DNA of 64,000 nt, taken from contig NZ_CP146242.1 in NCBI RefSeq assembly GCF_037039395.1, positions 3,173,001 through 3,237,000 of the forward strand. Reading direction: 5' to 3'. The stretch's first letter is position 1. The number at the start of each line of letters is the position of its first letter. Made by a program: the position numbers and the translations under genes. Positions 1 through 8,994 of the stretch are shown in pieces. The DNA comes from Agrobacterium vitis (lineage in GTDB: Bacteria > Pseudomonadota > Alphaproteobacteria > Rhizobiales > Rhizobiaceae). Below the pieces are notes generated by a model. It worked only from the letters and a program-made list of their open reading frames with translations, did not search any database and had not been told where the DNA came from.

Positions 1-966
1 GGAGAGCAGTTCGGTATAGCTGGCATGATGGACATTGACGCGGTCGACGCTGGTGCGGATCGTGCGGTAATAATCGGCCCGCAGATAATCCGGCAATGCG
101 CCCTCATGGGATTTCGGATAGCGGCGGGCGAATGCCTGCCAGGCAAAATAATTATCCCGCAGTGAGAAGTGACAGGCGAGCTTTTCCAGCCGGCCTTTCA
201 GCACCGGTGCAATGGTGCCGGTTTCCGAGACGCTGGCCAGTTCGTCATATTGCTGCGGCGGAATGCCGAGGCCGAACAGCGAGCTTTTACGGTTGGTCAG
301 CCAGCGGATAACAGGCTTTTCAAACAGCGGCGCGATACGGGTCTCGAAAAACTGCCGCTGTTCGCGCAGGGTCCGGCACTGGGTGATTTCTTCCAGCTTG
401 ACGCCGTGCAGGCGGGCCAGAAGATGCGTGGCGGTGATGAAGCGGCCCAGCAGGCCGGTGCGGTAGAAATTGCCGTTGAACACCCGGATGCGACGGCGCC
501 CGGTCAGGGTGCGGCGGCTCCAGTAGCGCCGCGTGGTGGCGTCCAGATGCGGTGCCACATATTGCTCGACCATGGCGGCATTGCTGCGGGCATTATCGGT
601 GCCCAGCAGGCGCACCACGGCGGTGTGATCGGGCAGATGCCGGAAGGCAGCCAGCTTCAGCTTGTTGAGGGCGATGTGATGCGGATTGAGATCGACGACG
701 TCGATACTATCAGGCTCCCGCGAAAGATAAGCCAGCATGTTGCAGCCACCGGAGCCGATGGTGACGACGCGGTGGCCAGCGCCAAGCTGCATGGCCTGCA
801 TGTCGACATCCGGGTCTTCCCAGATCTGCGGATAGACGAGGCCGGAAAACAGCAGGCCGAACAACCGCTCCGACAGGCCCTTGCGTGACAGCGCATTATG
901 TTGAAGCAGCGCCGATTTCAGCTTCTGGTTTTTGCGGAATCCGGCATCTGGAACAAGTTCTGTCAT
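1..966 (-). CDS. btaA: BtaA-like S-adenosylmethionine:diacylglycerol 3-amino-3-carboxypropyl transferase (3' end outside window)
   Basis: Open from ATG at 966 to the window edge, 322 residues visible of an expected ~400+. The family (DUF3419/BtaA) moves the 3-amino-3-carboxypropyl group of SAM to diacylglycerol, the first step of the phosphorus-free betaine lipid DGTS; BtaB then N-methylates it and would be expected downstream, beyond the window. Visible features: an N-terminal block with SGLVYPQIWEDPDVDM (about residues 41-56) typical of BtaA, a SAM-binding glycine motif IGSGGCNMLAY (70-80) and the following acidic strand VVDLNPHH (90-97). The start is followed upstream by a Pho-box-like 18-mer 48 bp away, fitting induction by phosphate starvation. 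Identification is by family pattern, not by search. Confidence 0.85.
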   Translation of the reverse strand, partial: MTELVPDAGFRKNQKLKSALLQHNALSRKGLSERLFGLLFSGLVYPQIWEDPDVDMQAMQLGAGHRVVTIGSGGCNMLAYLSREPDSIDVVDLNPHHIALNKLKLAAFRHLPDHTAVVRLLGTDNARSNAAMVEQYVAPHLDATTRRYWSRRTLTGRRRIRVFNGNFYRTGLLGRFITATHLLARLHGVKLEEITQCRTLREQRQFFETRIAPLFEKPVIRWLTNRKSSLFGLGIPPQQYDELASVSETGTIAPVLKGRLEKLACHFSLRDNYFAWQAFARRYPKSHEGALPDYLRADYYRTIRTSVDRVNVHHASYTELLS

Positions 967-1013
967 GTGAAGGGTGCCCCGTTCTGAAGTTTTTATCGGA
1001 ATAGTGGTTGTCC

Positions 1014-1031
1014 ACTACAGTTTGATGACGG
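1014..1031 (-). promoter_or_regulatory. candidate PhoB binding site (Pho box) upstream of btaA
   Basis: Read on the minus strand this is CCGTCAT-CAAA-CTGTAGT: two 7-mers separated by 4 bases, against the known Pho box CTGTCAT-N4-CTGTCAT. The first half matches 6/7, the second 5/7. It lies 48 bp before the btaA start, the right place for a PhoB activator site. Seen directly; function inferred. Confidence 0.5.
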
Positions 1032-1258
1032 GGCCTGTTGACCAGTGGCCGGGCGGTGCGCCCGGTGAAAATCCCGTGGTTTTTCAACCGTCATACCCTT
1101 TCATGCCCGCTGTAATCATGCTTGCATGCGGACCTCGTGTGGCGGGTTGTGAAACAGAATCACCTTTCCGCTCCAGGTTCTTGTTTAAGCATCGGATTTT
1201 CCGGATATCGGTTCACAGTTCCCGATCCGCGACACCATCCGGGGCGGGAGGAAATCGC

Positions 1259-2638
1259 ATGCGTTTGCTGATCAGGTTTGTCCAAGGACTGCTGCTTGCT
1301 GTCCTGGTGGTTATCGTCGGGGCTGCCACGTGGCTTTGGCTGGCGCCGCCGGAATTGCTGAGGGTTGGGACAGGCTACGCCGCCAAAATAGTCTGCTCCA
1401 ATGTGTTCATCGCCAAGCGTGATCCGATGGAGGTTTTGTCTGAGGATGTGCAGGCGCCGGGTCATCCGCTGTTGCGTTTCCTGCGGCTGAATGTCGATCG
1501 GGATGCAGGCATGGTCACGGCCTATATGTTCGGGGCTTTTGCACCCAGCACGGCCATTGCCCGGCCCGGTCTGGGCTGCGCTAACGTGCCCGATGGAAAA
1601 ATCGATGCGGCTCGCAAGGTGCATCTGCCGCAGCCGCTTGCCGTTGCAGCGGCCTCAAACCCAGCCCCAAACCCAGCACCCTGGCCGGATGGAACGGGCG
1701 CATCGCATACCGACCCAGTGCTGGCGGGCATTCTTGCCGATCCGGCCCTGACCGGGCCATCGATGCGGGCCACCTTGGTGATTCGCGATGGAGAATTGCT
1801 TGGTGAGGCCTATGGTCCGGGCTTTGGCGCCGATACGCCGCTGATCGGCTGGTCAATGACAAAGACCGTCATGGCCATGCTGATCGGCCAGCGGATGGGG
1901 GAGGGCGGGCTTGACCTCGACAAGGACCATCTGTTGCCTCAGTGGACCGACGGGCGCGCGGCAATCACCCTGCGCCAATTAATGGGCATGGAAAGTGGCC
2001 TGCGGTTCAACGAGGATTATGGCGATGTCAGCGATGCAACGCGCATGCTGTTTCTGGAGCCGGATCAGGCGGCATTCGTCGCCTCTCAGCCGCTGGACGC
2101 GACGCCCGGTACGCAGTTTCACTATTCGACCGGTACCAGCGTGCTGCTGGCCCGCCTGCTGATGGACAGCTTGCCGCCGGAACAGGCGCTGTCTTATCCC
2201 CAAACCGCCTTGTTTAAGCCGCTCGGCATGACCAGTGCAGTGCTGGAGGCCGACGAAACAGGCACTTTGGCAGGTGGGTCCTATCTCTATGCCAATGCCC
2301 GCGATTGGGCCAAGCTTGCTCAATGCCTGTTGCAGGACGGCGTCTGGCAGGGGCAGCGTCTGTTGCCGGAAGGCTATGTAAAGACCATGGCGACCCCGAC
2401 AAAGTCATCCGGCGGCACCTACGGGCAGGGGCAGATCTGGCGGAGCGGGCCGGGTCTGGCGCCGGATTCCACCTTCGGCATTACCGAAGAAACCCTCTGG
2501 TTTCAGGGCCATGATGGACAAACAATTGCGATTGTCCCGTCACGCAAGCTGATTGTGCTGCGGATGGGGCTGACGCCTTCCTGGGATAACTACAGGCCGC
2601 AAAAACTGCTGAAGGCGGTTCTGGACGCAATGCCGTAA
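1259..2638 (+). CDS. serine hydrolase of the beta-lactamase / penicillin-binding-protein-like family
   Basis: 459 residues from ATG 1259, chosen because GGGAGG sits 7-12 bases upstream and a hydrophobic N-terminal anchor follows at once (about residues 4-28, LLLAVLVVIVGAATWLWLA). The body has the class C beta-lactamase / 6-aminohexanoate-dimer hydrolase signature: nucleophile SMTK at 199-202, YST at 289-291 and a late HDG box near 425. It is therefore probably membrane-anchored with a periplasmic catalytic domain acting on an amide or ester; the substrate cannot be told from sequence. It is transcribed divergently from btaA and convergently with the next lytic transglycosylase. Confidence 0.85.
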   Translation: MRLLIRFVQGLLLAVLVVIVGAATWLWLAPPELLRVGTGYAAKIVCSNVFIAKRDPMEVLSEDVQAPGHPLLRFLRLNVDRDAGMVTAYMFGAFAPSTAIARPGLGCANVPDGKIDAARKVHLPQPLAVAAASNPAPNPAPWPDGTGASHTDPVLAGILADPALTGPSMRATLVIRDGELLGEAYGPGFGADTPLIGWSMTKTVMAMLIGQRMGEGGLDLDKDHLLPQWTDGRAAITLRQLMGMESGLRFNEDYGDVSDATRMLFLEPDQAAFVASQPLDATPGTQFHYSTGTSVLLARLLMDSLPPEQALSYPQTALFKPLGMTSAVLEADETGTLAGGSYLYANARDWAKLAQCLLQDGVWQGQRLLPEGYVKTMATPTKSSGGTYGQGQIWRSGPGLAPDSTFGITEETLWFQGHDGQTIAIVPSRKLIVLRMGLTPSWDNYRPQKLLKAVLDAMP

Positions 2639-2689
2639 AGAAAAGCGACCGCAGGGGACAAAGGGCCGTGTCGGTATGGACGAAGTGGT

Positions 2690-3787
2690 TTACTGCACTT
2701 CGTCCAGCAGGCCCTTGCGCTTGGCATCGAAATAATAGCCACGGGCATAGAGGCGAACGGCGTTGTCATTGTTGTTCTCGGCCACCATCCACGCACCGCG
2801 CAGATATTTGATCGCGTATTTCAGGTTGGTTTCCGGGTCGAACAGACCCTCTGCCGGACCTTCATACCCGAGAGAACGGGCCGTATTATAGCGGATCTGC
2901 ATCAGTCCGTAATTGCCGCGGCTATAGGCCGACGGATTATAACGGCTTTCGCGGTGAATGACCCGGTGGATCAGCGCGGATGGCATTCCGTATAGGGCAG
3001 CATATTTATTGACCAGGCCGTTGATGACCGTCGGGCCGCGGCTTGCCGTTTCACTTGCGTCAGAAGCGGAGCTTTTGGATGCTTCCGGCGTGGCGCTCGG
3101 CACGGGGCCGGGGGCGCTGGTATCGAATTGTGCATCAAGCAAGGCAAAAGATTTGACGACCGGCTTTGCCGGTGAGGCATAGGCAACCGACGATGAGGCA
3201 ACCGAACCCGGGCGCGGCGTGGGAACGGCGGAATGCATGGCCATCACATCCGGCTGCAACGCTTCGTTTTCAAGGCCGATCGGTTCGTTGTCCGAAATCC
3301 GGGCTGGTGCATTGGCGGAAGACGGTACGGTGCTGACGGTTGGTCCGAGCGAGGCGACCTGCGTCAGGCCTGGCTTCTGAATAGGATAGGGGCCTTGGCC
3401 AGTCGCGAGATTGACCGTCTGGCCTGTGCCCGAGGCGCCATTTATGGCGGCCAGCGCATTGTTTCCCGACGCGGTATTGGCAAGCGCGGTGACAGCAGAT
3501 TGCGATGGTGGCGTCACGGCCTGCGTGCCAGGAGCGACCGTCGTCATGGTGCCGTTTGCAGCGGCCACAGTGGTCGAGGCGCCTGTTGCTACGGTGCCAT
3601 TTGCCGGTGTTGCGGTGCCAGTTCCAGTGCCCGGCTGCGCTGCGGCGGCAACGGCTTGATGCGCCGATGCAGGCTTGGGCGCTATATCGGCTTTGGAATT
3701 GTCATTTACATTGGTGCAACTGGAAAGGGCTGCGACGATGACAGCAGTGATGCTGATGGCAATCGTGCGGTCCGTTTTCGCTGTCAT
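2690..3787 (-). CDS. lipoprotein lytic transglycosylase (SLT domain)
   Basis: 365 residues. The N-terminus has a lipobox, VAALSSC, near residue 24, so it should be a lipid-anchored periplasmic protein. Residues 30-240 are a low-complexity Thr/Ala/Gly/Pro/Ser linker. The C-terminal ~110 residues are an SLT fold: catalytic Glu280 in HRESRYNP, then NYGLMQIRYNTARSLGY and NLKYAIKYLRGA. Such enzymes cleave the MurNAc-GlcNAc bond of peptidoglycan with 1,6-anhydro product. The usual final Tyr motif reads RLYARGYY rather than the common YN-G form, a small divergence. It ends 51 bp from the convergent serine hydrolase. Confidence 0.88.
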   Translation of the reverse strand: MTAKTDRTIAISITAVIVAALSSCTNVNDNSKADIAPKPASAHQAVAAAAQPGTGTGTATPANGTVATGASTTVAAANGTMTTVAPGTQAVTPPSQSAVTALANTASGNNALAAINGASGTGQTVNLATGQGPYPIQKPGLTQVASLGPTVSTVPSSANAPARISDNEPIGLENEALQPDVMAMHSAVPTPRPGSVASSSVAYASPAKPVVKSFALLDAQFDTSAPGPVPSATPEASKSSASDASETASRGPTVINGLVNKYAALYGMPSALIHRVIHRESRYNPSAYSRGNYGLMQIRYNTARSLGYEGPAEGLFDPETNLKYAIKYLRGAWMVAENNNDNAVRLYARGYYFDAKRKGLLDEVQ

Positions 3788-3883
3788 GCAGATGTCCGTC
3801 GGCTATTGAAACGAGCGCTGCCCGCAGGCAACGCACGAACTATTAACATCGGATTCACAAATTTGACAGCCCCCTTGAAGTCT

Positions 3884-4007
3884 AATGCCAACGATCATTG
3901 AAAATGACCGTTGGTATTCCCTTTGCAAATATCGCAAGCCACTGATGCATTTGAGATATTTGCAATGTCATCAAGGCGAGGATGTGGTCCACATCTTCGA
4001 GCCTTGG
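3884..4007. repeat. cluster of three inverted repeats in an intergenic gap
   Basis: The 253-bp gap between the transglycosylase start (3787) and the exporter stop (4041) holds three successive dyads. 3884-3899 pairs with 3903-3918 (14/16). 3925-3933 GCAAATATC pairs perfectly with 3955-3963. 3972-4007 folds into a long hairpin around GATGTGG-TC-CACATC. None is followed by a clear T-run, so they are not obvious Rho-independent terminators. Confidence 0.6.
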
Positions 4008-4040
4008 TATAAAATGCGATAACCTGTCAAAGGCCTTGGT

Positions 4041-4676
4041 TCAGGCGGCTATCCGGCGATAACCGGCGCTGACGGAGCGGGCGGAAATCAGCATGGATTT
4101 GCCCTTCGGCTGCACCATACGGCGTGCCGAGCGGCGGCGAATCATCCGGTCGAAAGCGTGTGCATAAATTGCCTGAAGCCCACAGACAAAAGCCGCGAGA
4201 GCCATGAAAGCCAGTTCCATGGCCAGAAAATCACCGCTGAACGGCGAAAAGCCCGATGTGATCTGAGTGGTGATCGCCAAAAGGAAGACGAGCGTGCGCG
4301 CATCCAGAGCCGAACCGATCACGGCCTGCGACACAATGACCATGGCGCGCCGGTCGGCCAGATTGTCGTTATCGGCCACCGGACCGATATGCAGCGGCGC
4401 CCGCCAGAGCCTGAGCGCCAGAACCATTAACACGGCCATGCCCGGCCAGCGCAGGGCAGAGAGTGCCGTGGCGTTGATATTGCTCAGCGCTTGCGCCATG
4501 CCGAACACTAGGCACGCGGCAATGCCATAGCCTGTCATGCTGCCCAGCACGCAGAGGGCCGCGGCCCGACCGCCGCCCGCCTGCCGGCAGGCGATGATCC
4601 GCTTGGTATTGCGTCCAGGCACAACAAGGAAGGCAGCGCTTGCTGCTGAAAACAACAGCCAATCCTGAAATGTCAT
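4041..4676 (-). CDS. LysE/RhtB-type membrane exporter, diverged
   Basis: 211 residues from ATG 4676; the frame is open further upstream, but only this start gives the family's usual N-terminus and length (~205-210). Hydrophobic segments at the start, about 40-65, 70-88, 110-135 and 145-175 suggest 5-6 membrane helices, as in amino-acid exporters of the LysE/RhtB family. It is odd in key places: the family's PGPN signature reads PGRN, and the NPKA-like motif expected mid-protein reads DART. The last ~35 residues are Arg/Ser-rich and not membrane-like. It may have a changed substrate or be decaying. Confidence 0.65.
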   Translation of the reverse strand: MTFQDWLLFSAASAAFLVVPGRNTKRIIACRQAGGGRAAALCVLGSMTGYGIAACLVFGMAQALSNINATALSALRWPGMAVLMVLALRLWRAPLHIGPVADNDNLADRRAMVIVSQAVIGSALDARTLVFLLAITTQITSGFSPFSGDFLAMELAFMALAAFVCGLQAIYAHAFDRMIRRRSARRMVQPKGKSMLISARSVSAGYRRIAA

Positions 4677-4916
4677 GGGCCTGCCTCCGTGTTCGGTAAG
4701 CCTGTGGCGGGATGTGGTGAACCTCATCCCGGCCCGGGCACTTCCGATACAAACATAGCAGCGCCGCATGCCATTGGCACCGGCGCTGTCTCAATAAATA
4801 GTCTGTCATGTCCGTTAGGAAAACCCAAGGTGGGTCCGAACAGTCATGCAGGCATGCTTCCGGTAATTATGCCGTCAGCACTGCCTGCAAACAGAAGCCA
4901 CCATTCGCCGTCGAGG

Positions 4917-6131
4917 TCAATGTGCCGGGCGGAATTTCTGGCCCAGATGGTCCATCACATCTTTGAACCATGGCGTGGAGAGGTCGAAAGCCTTGCCGCC
5001 CTTGATGCGAGGGAATTCGATGGCCCGCAATTTGCCGCCCTGGTCCTCATCATGGCCGGTGACGCCGGAGACGCCGTTCAGGCCGCTTTCAACGGCAAGG
5101 TCCACCATGCTCTGGATCAGCCGCAAGTCCTCGTAATTGGCTGGGGCCGAACGGGCATAATAGCCTGACTTCTGCACCATCGAGCGTTCAGCATCCAGCA
5201 GCTTGGCGAAATGCTTCTGGAACCAGCCGCCGACATTGATGGTATCGAGCTTCACATGGCCGAAAGCGTCGCGCTTGATTTCTTCGCCAGCCTTTTCCCG
5301 GTCGGCGATGATTTCATCCATGCAGGCGCCTTCCGAGACGAACAGGGTGACGAAACCGGTGCGGTCCATCAGTTCCTTCAGGCGTTCGGCCTCGGCTTCC
5401 ATGTCGAAATGGGTCTCGGGCAGATAAAGACCGTCGATGGTCTTCAGTTCTTCATTCATCATGAAGCCCTCGACATATTCATTATGCTTGATGCGCTGGA
5501 TATAGGCGCGGGCGGTCGCGGCGGTCAGCCAGCCGCAATGGCGGCCCATGACTTCGTGAATGACCAGGGTGCGCGGGGCAGCACTCTGCTCGTTGGAAAC
5601 ATGGTCGAAGAAGCGGGCGCCGACATCCGCCGCCGTCCAGGCGCCGAGCGACTGGCGAATCGGCACGACATCGTTGTCGACCGTTTTGGGCAGGCCGACG
5701 ACGGTCAGGTCATAGCCATTGGCGCCGAGATAGGCCGCGAGATCAGCCGCCGTCGTATTGGTGTCGTCACCACCGATCGTGTGCAGAATGGTGATGCCAT
5801 CGGCGGCCAGCCGCTCGGCGGCCACCTGCAACGGATTCTGGCCTTCCTTCACCAGGCCGCGCTTGACGCAATCGGCGACATTGGTGAGCTTGACGCGGCT
5901 ATTGCCAATCGGCGAGCCGCCATAGCGATGCAGGACATGGGCCTGTTCGCGCATATGCTGGTTGATCTCGATCTTGTAGTCCATCAACAGACCGCGATAG
6001 CCGGATTTATAGGCGACGATCTCTGCATCGGGCGCGATGTCGCTATAGCGCTCGATCAATCCGCCCACTGCCGATGAGAGGCAGGGCGCCAGGCCCCCGG
6101 CGGTCAGCAACGCGACTTTGGTCTTGGCCAT
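4917..6131 (-). CDS. pfp: pyrophosphate-type 6-phosphofructokinase
   Basis: 404 residues; the start at 6131 has a strong AAGGAGG six bases upstream. Phosphorylates fructose 6-phosphate in glycolysis (reversibly when PPi is donor). Motifs: N-terminal LLTAGGLAPC (8-17) phosphate loop, GGDDTN (120-125), PKTVDND (148-154) and MGRHCG (195-200). The Lys in PKTxDND and the Asp in GGDD are the known marks of PPi-dependent rather than ATP-dependent enzymes. Monocistronic to judge by flanking gaps (240 bp and 320 bp). Confidence 0.9.
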   Translation of the reverse strand: MAKTKVALLTAGGLAPCLSSAVGGLIERYSDIAPDAEIVAYKSGYRGLLMDYKIEINQHMREQAHVLHRYGGSPIGNSRVKLTNVADCVKRGLVKEGQNPLQVAAERLAADGITILHTIGGDDTNTTAADLAAYLGANGYDLTVVGLPKTVDNDVVPIRQSLGAWTAADVGARFFDHVSNEQSAAPRTLVIHEVMGRHCGWLTAATARAYIQRIKHNEYVEGFMMNEELKTIDGLYLPETHFDMEAEAERLKELMDRTGFVTLFVSEGACMDEIIADREKAGEEIKRDAFGHVKLDTINVGGWFQKHFAKLLDAERSMVQKSGYYARSAPANYEDLRLIQSMVDLAVESGLNGVSGVTGHDEDQGGKLRAIEFPRIKGGKAFDLSTPWFKDVMDHLGQKFRPAH

Positions 6132-6451
6132 CAAATCCTCCTTCTTGCGGACAAAACGCCGCAGACGTTTACGAAATGGTGCCAATGGATGCGACAGAGG
6201 CCGGATGCTGTAAAGCGAAAAATCGAACAAAATCCGCAGTTTCGTGGAATTGTCATCAGCCACGGAAATATAATCGTTTCAAATGGAAAGCGGTGAGCGC
6301 GAGGCTTGTGGAAAAGCTGGTATGCCGGGGGCGACGTGAAGCATCCGCTGATTCCGGACTGCGGCACAACCTGGAAAGTGAACAAAGTTTAACCCGAAAC
6401 AATGGGGTGCTTCCCTTGCATTTCAAGTGATAATTTGGTCAATCTGTCAAA
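6132..6451. other. divergent intergenic region pfp / djlA-like
   Basis: 320 bp without a credible gene. It must contain the promoters of pfp (leftward) and of the DjlA-like gene (rightward). AT content rises toward 6395-6451. I see no convincing -35/-10 pair or dyad. Confidence 0.5.
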
Positions 6452-7189
6452 ATGATTTTCGATTTCGCCTGCCAACAATTGTCGTCACTCTGGGAGCGGC
6501 TGCTCGGCGCGGTCAGCGACGCGGCTGGCAATGCCTTGTCGTCGATTGTCGAAGCAATCCGCACCGTCTTTGAAGGCGATCCGGAAACGCGCCGGCGCGT
6601 GTCTTTTTCCGTGGCGATCATCGCGCTTTCCGCCAAGATGGCCAAGGCGGACGGTGTCGTGTCGCAGGCCGAGGTCAATGCGTTTCGCAGCATTTTCGAT
6701 TTTCCGCCGGAAGAGGCCCGCAATGTCGCGCGCCTCTACAATCTCGCCAAGCAGGATATTGCCGGTTACGAAGCCTATGCCGAAAAGCTGGCCAATCTCT
6801 GCGGCTCGCGCACCAGAGGGTGCCCGGTGCTCGAAGAGATTGTCGATGCCCTGTTTCACATTGCCACGGCGGATGGGCTGATCCACGAGAAGGAACTGGC
6901 CTTTCTTTCCCGCATCGCTGAAATCTTCGAGATTGGTGAGGACCGCTTCGAACAGATTTCCGCCCGTCATCTCGCGCCCGACCATGATCCCTATGGCATT
7001 CTCGGTGTATCGCGCAGTGATGATTTTGGCACGATCCGCAAACGCTACCGGGCGCTGGCCTCCGAGCATCACCCCGACCGGCTGCATGCGCGTGGCCTGC
7101 CGGTGGAAATGCATGCCGCCGCCCATCAACGGATGGCCAGTTTCAACGCGGCCTATGCCGCGATTGAAAAGGAACGCCGGGCCGCATGA
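6452..7189 (+). CDS. DjlA-type co-chaperone (TerB-like domain + J domain)
   Basis: 245 residues. Residues ~55-170 form an all-helical TerB-like domain (AKMAKADGVVS and IATADGLIHEKE are its acidic metal-binding-type repeats). Residues 179-245 form a C-terminal J domain, DPYGILGVS...HHPDRL, with the HPD tripeptide at 207-209 that stimulates DnaK ATPase. This is the architecture of DjlA, but the N-terminal membrane segment of E. coli DjlA is weak or absent here. The stop overlaps the start of the next gene (ATGA), so the two are translationally coupled. Confidence 0.82.
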   Translation: MIFDFACQQLSSLWERLLGAVSDAAGNALSSIVEAIRTVFEGDPETRRRVSFSVAIIALSAKMAKADGVVSQAEVNAFRSIFDFPPEEARNVARLYNLAKQDIAGYEAYAEKLANLCGSRTRGCPVLEEIVDALFHIATADGLIHEKELAFLSRIAEIFEIGEDRFEQISARHLAPDHDPYGILGVSRSDDFGTIRKRYRALASEHHPDRLHARGLPVEMHAAAHQRMASFNAAYAAIEKERRAA

Positions 7190-7944
7190 CTGCATTCATC
7201 GCCGATTATCCAGACGCCGTGGTGGTGCCATCCCCCAACCACGGTGAGCGCATCGAGTGCGCGGCCCCTGACACGATCATTCTGCATTATACCGGCATGC
7301 CCAGCGAAGAGGCGGCGCTCTCCTGGCTCTGCACTGTGGAGAGCCAGGTTTCCAGCCATTATCTGGTGCGTGAAAATGGTGAGGTCGTGCAAATGGTGCC
7401 GGAAAGTCGCCGGGCCTGGCATGCCGGAAAGAGTTTCTGGGCGGGCGTGACCGATATCAATTCCCGCTCTGTTGGCATCGAGATTGCCAATGCCGGACAT
7501 CCTTCCCTGCCGGATTACCTCGAAAAACAGATCGATGCCGTCGCGCAATTGTGTCTGGATTGTGCAAGTCGCTGGTCCATCGCCCCGGAGCGGGTGCTGG
7601 CCCATTCCGATATTGCGCCGGTTCGCAAGGTCGATCCGGGCGAACATTTCCCCTGGAACCGGCTGCACGCCCTGGGCGTAGGGCATTGGGTGGAACCAAC
7701 CCCGATCACCGGTGGCCGGTTCTTCCAGAGAGGCGATCGCGGCCAGCCGGTCGAAGCGTTGCAGTCCATGCTATCACTCTATGGATATCCTGTTGAAATC
7801 AGTGGGAATTTCGATGCGGAAACCGAGGGCGTCGTCAGAAGTTTCCAGCTGCATTTCCGCCCCTTCAAGGTCGATGGCGTGGCTGATTATTCGACCATCG
7901 ACACCCTGCATCGCCTGCTGGCGGCGCTGCCACGGTTCAGCTGA
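7186..7944 (+). CDS. N-acetylmuramoyl-L-alanine amidase (Amidase_2) with C-terminal peptidoglycan-binding domain
   Basis: 252 residues, AmiD/AmpD type. The Amidase_2 domain (about 25-160) has zinc ligands His34 (ILHYTG), His140 and Asp150 (AHSDIAPVRKVDPG), with His79 in RRAWHAGKSFW. Residues ~178-248 are a PG_binding_1 domain (RGQPVEALQSML...VDGVADYSTIDTL). It removes the stem peptide from MurNAc or anhydro-MurNAc. No signal peptide is visible, so a cytoplasmic recycling role (AmpD-like) or leaderless export are both possible. Coupled by a 4-bp overlap to the DjlA-like gene. Confidence 0.87.
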   Translation: MTAFIADYPDAVVVPSPNHGERIECAAPDTIILHYTGMPSEEAALSWLCTVESQVSSHYLVRENGEVVQMVPESRRAWHAGKSFWAGVTDINSRSVGIEIANAGHPSLPDYLEKQIDAVAQLCLDCASRWSIAPERVLAHSDIAPVRKVDPGEHFPWNRLHALGVGHWVEPTPITGGRFFQRGDRGQPVEALQSMLSLYGYPVEISGNFDAETEGVVRSFQLHFRPFKVDGVADYSTIDTLHRLLAALPRFS

Positions 7945-8239
7945 GAATTGCGGGCCGTTATGGTCCGCAGACGGCTTTCGGCAGGGTCAAAAACCATCTC
8001 TTTTTACCATGCCATAGGATTTCCTTATTGAGTCTGTCTAACAGCAGCCGTCGCAGCCATGGTATTCCTCGGCAGCGGTTGAGATGAACAGCGAATTTGA
8101 TTTCCGAAATGGAAGTCTTTCGCAAATATCAACGATGAGGGCGATGAACATTGCTGTCCTTTGCTGGACAGTGGACGGGTAAATAGTGCGCTTTGCTGGC
8201 ATCCGTGTCCGCCCCTTTGTCTGGAGACTGACTTTTTTC

Positions 8240-8833
8240 ATGAAAACCTCGCTTTTCGCTGCCGCGGCATGCATCGCCGTTTCTATGTCTGCTGTTTCCC
8301 ACGCCGAGGCTGCTGATGCCGGCAAGGGCTTGACCCTGATGGACATGTTGCGTGCCAATAAACAGCAAGCCGACCTTGCCAAGCCGCTGGAGAAAACCAG
8401 GCTCTCGAATAAAACCGGCGCTGACGATCAGAGGGCCGATATGCAGGGGTCCGCTGGCAAAGCGCCCTATCACGCCCTGATTTCCTCCTATGCCAAGCAA
8501 TATGGCGTGCCGGTGGAGCTGGCCAGCGCCGTGGTGAAGATCGAAAGCGGCTTCAATCCGAAAGCGCGCGGCACGCATGGCGAAGTCGGCCTGATGCAGA
8601 TCAAGCCCGCCACCGCCCGCGCCATGGGCTATACCGGCACCGTTGCCGGGCTTTACGACCCATCGACCAATCTCAAATACGGGATGAAATATCTCGCCAT
8701 GGCCCACCAGCTCGGCGGCGGCGATACCTGCGGCGCCATTCTGCGCTACAATGCCGGCCACGGCGCGACCCGCATGAACCCGGTTTCCAAGCAATATTGC
8801 GGTCAGGTGGAAGCAGCGCTTGAAAACAGCTGA
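8240..8833 (+). CDS. secreted lytic transglycosylase (SLT domain)
   Basis: 197 residues from ATG 8240, chosen because a clean signal peptide follows (MKTSLFAAAACIAVSMSAVSHAEA, cleavage near 24). The SLT domain covers 80-190: catalytic Glu102 in VKIESGFNP, GEVGLMQIKPATARAMGY and NLKYGMKYLAMA, then the final RYNAGHG motif. Cys143 and Cys188 may form a disulfide in the periplasm. Compact single-domain enzyme, unlike the lipoprotein paralogue at 2690-3787. Upstream, 7945-8239 shows no gene. Confidence 0.87.
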   Translation: MKTSLFAAAACIAVSMSAVSHAEAADAGKGLTLMDMLRANKQQADLAKPLEKTRLSNKTGADDQRADMQGSAGKAPYHALISSYAKQYGVPVELASAVVKIESGFNPKARGTHGEVGLMQIKPATARAMGYTGTVAGLYDPSTNLKYGMKYLAMAHQLGGGDTCGAILRYNAGHGATRMNPVSKQYCGQVEAALENS

Positions 8834-8887
8834 AAACCTGACAACGTCCCTTCTGCCGATCCTGTGGGGTGAGAGGGTTTGACGATC

Positions 8888-8956
8888 ACGCAAGAACCGC
8901 AGTTTCTGCCGGTTCTTGCGTCAGATCAATCAAACTGAATGGCAAGTTTGATTGAT
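8888..8956. repeat. two tandem perfect 12-bp inverted repeats
   Basis: First dyad: ACGCAAGAACCG (8888-8899) and its exact complement (8910-8921), 10-base loop. Second dyad: ATCAATCAAACT (8925-8936) and its exact complement (8945-8956), 8-base spacer. They lie between a transglycosylase stop and a flavoprotein start (39 bp before ATG 8995). Neither is followed by a T-run on the plus strand. The first may end the upstream transcript; the second is well placed for an operator. Confidence 0.65.
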
Positions 8957-8994
8957 AATGCTATCCAGTTGGCAAATCATTCTGGACGAGCGGC

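Noticed and set aside
169..888. Plus-strand open frame of 239 codons
   Set aside because: It is the shadow of btaA on the minus strand, which continues past the window edge and has clear family motifs.
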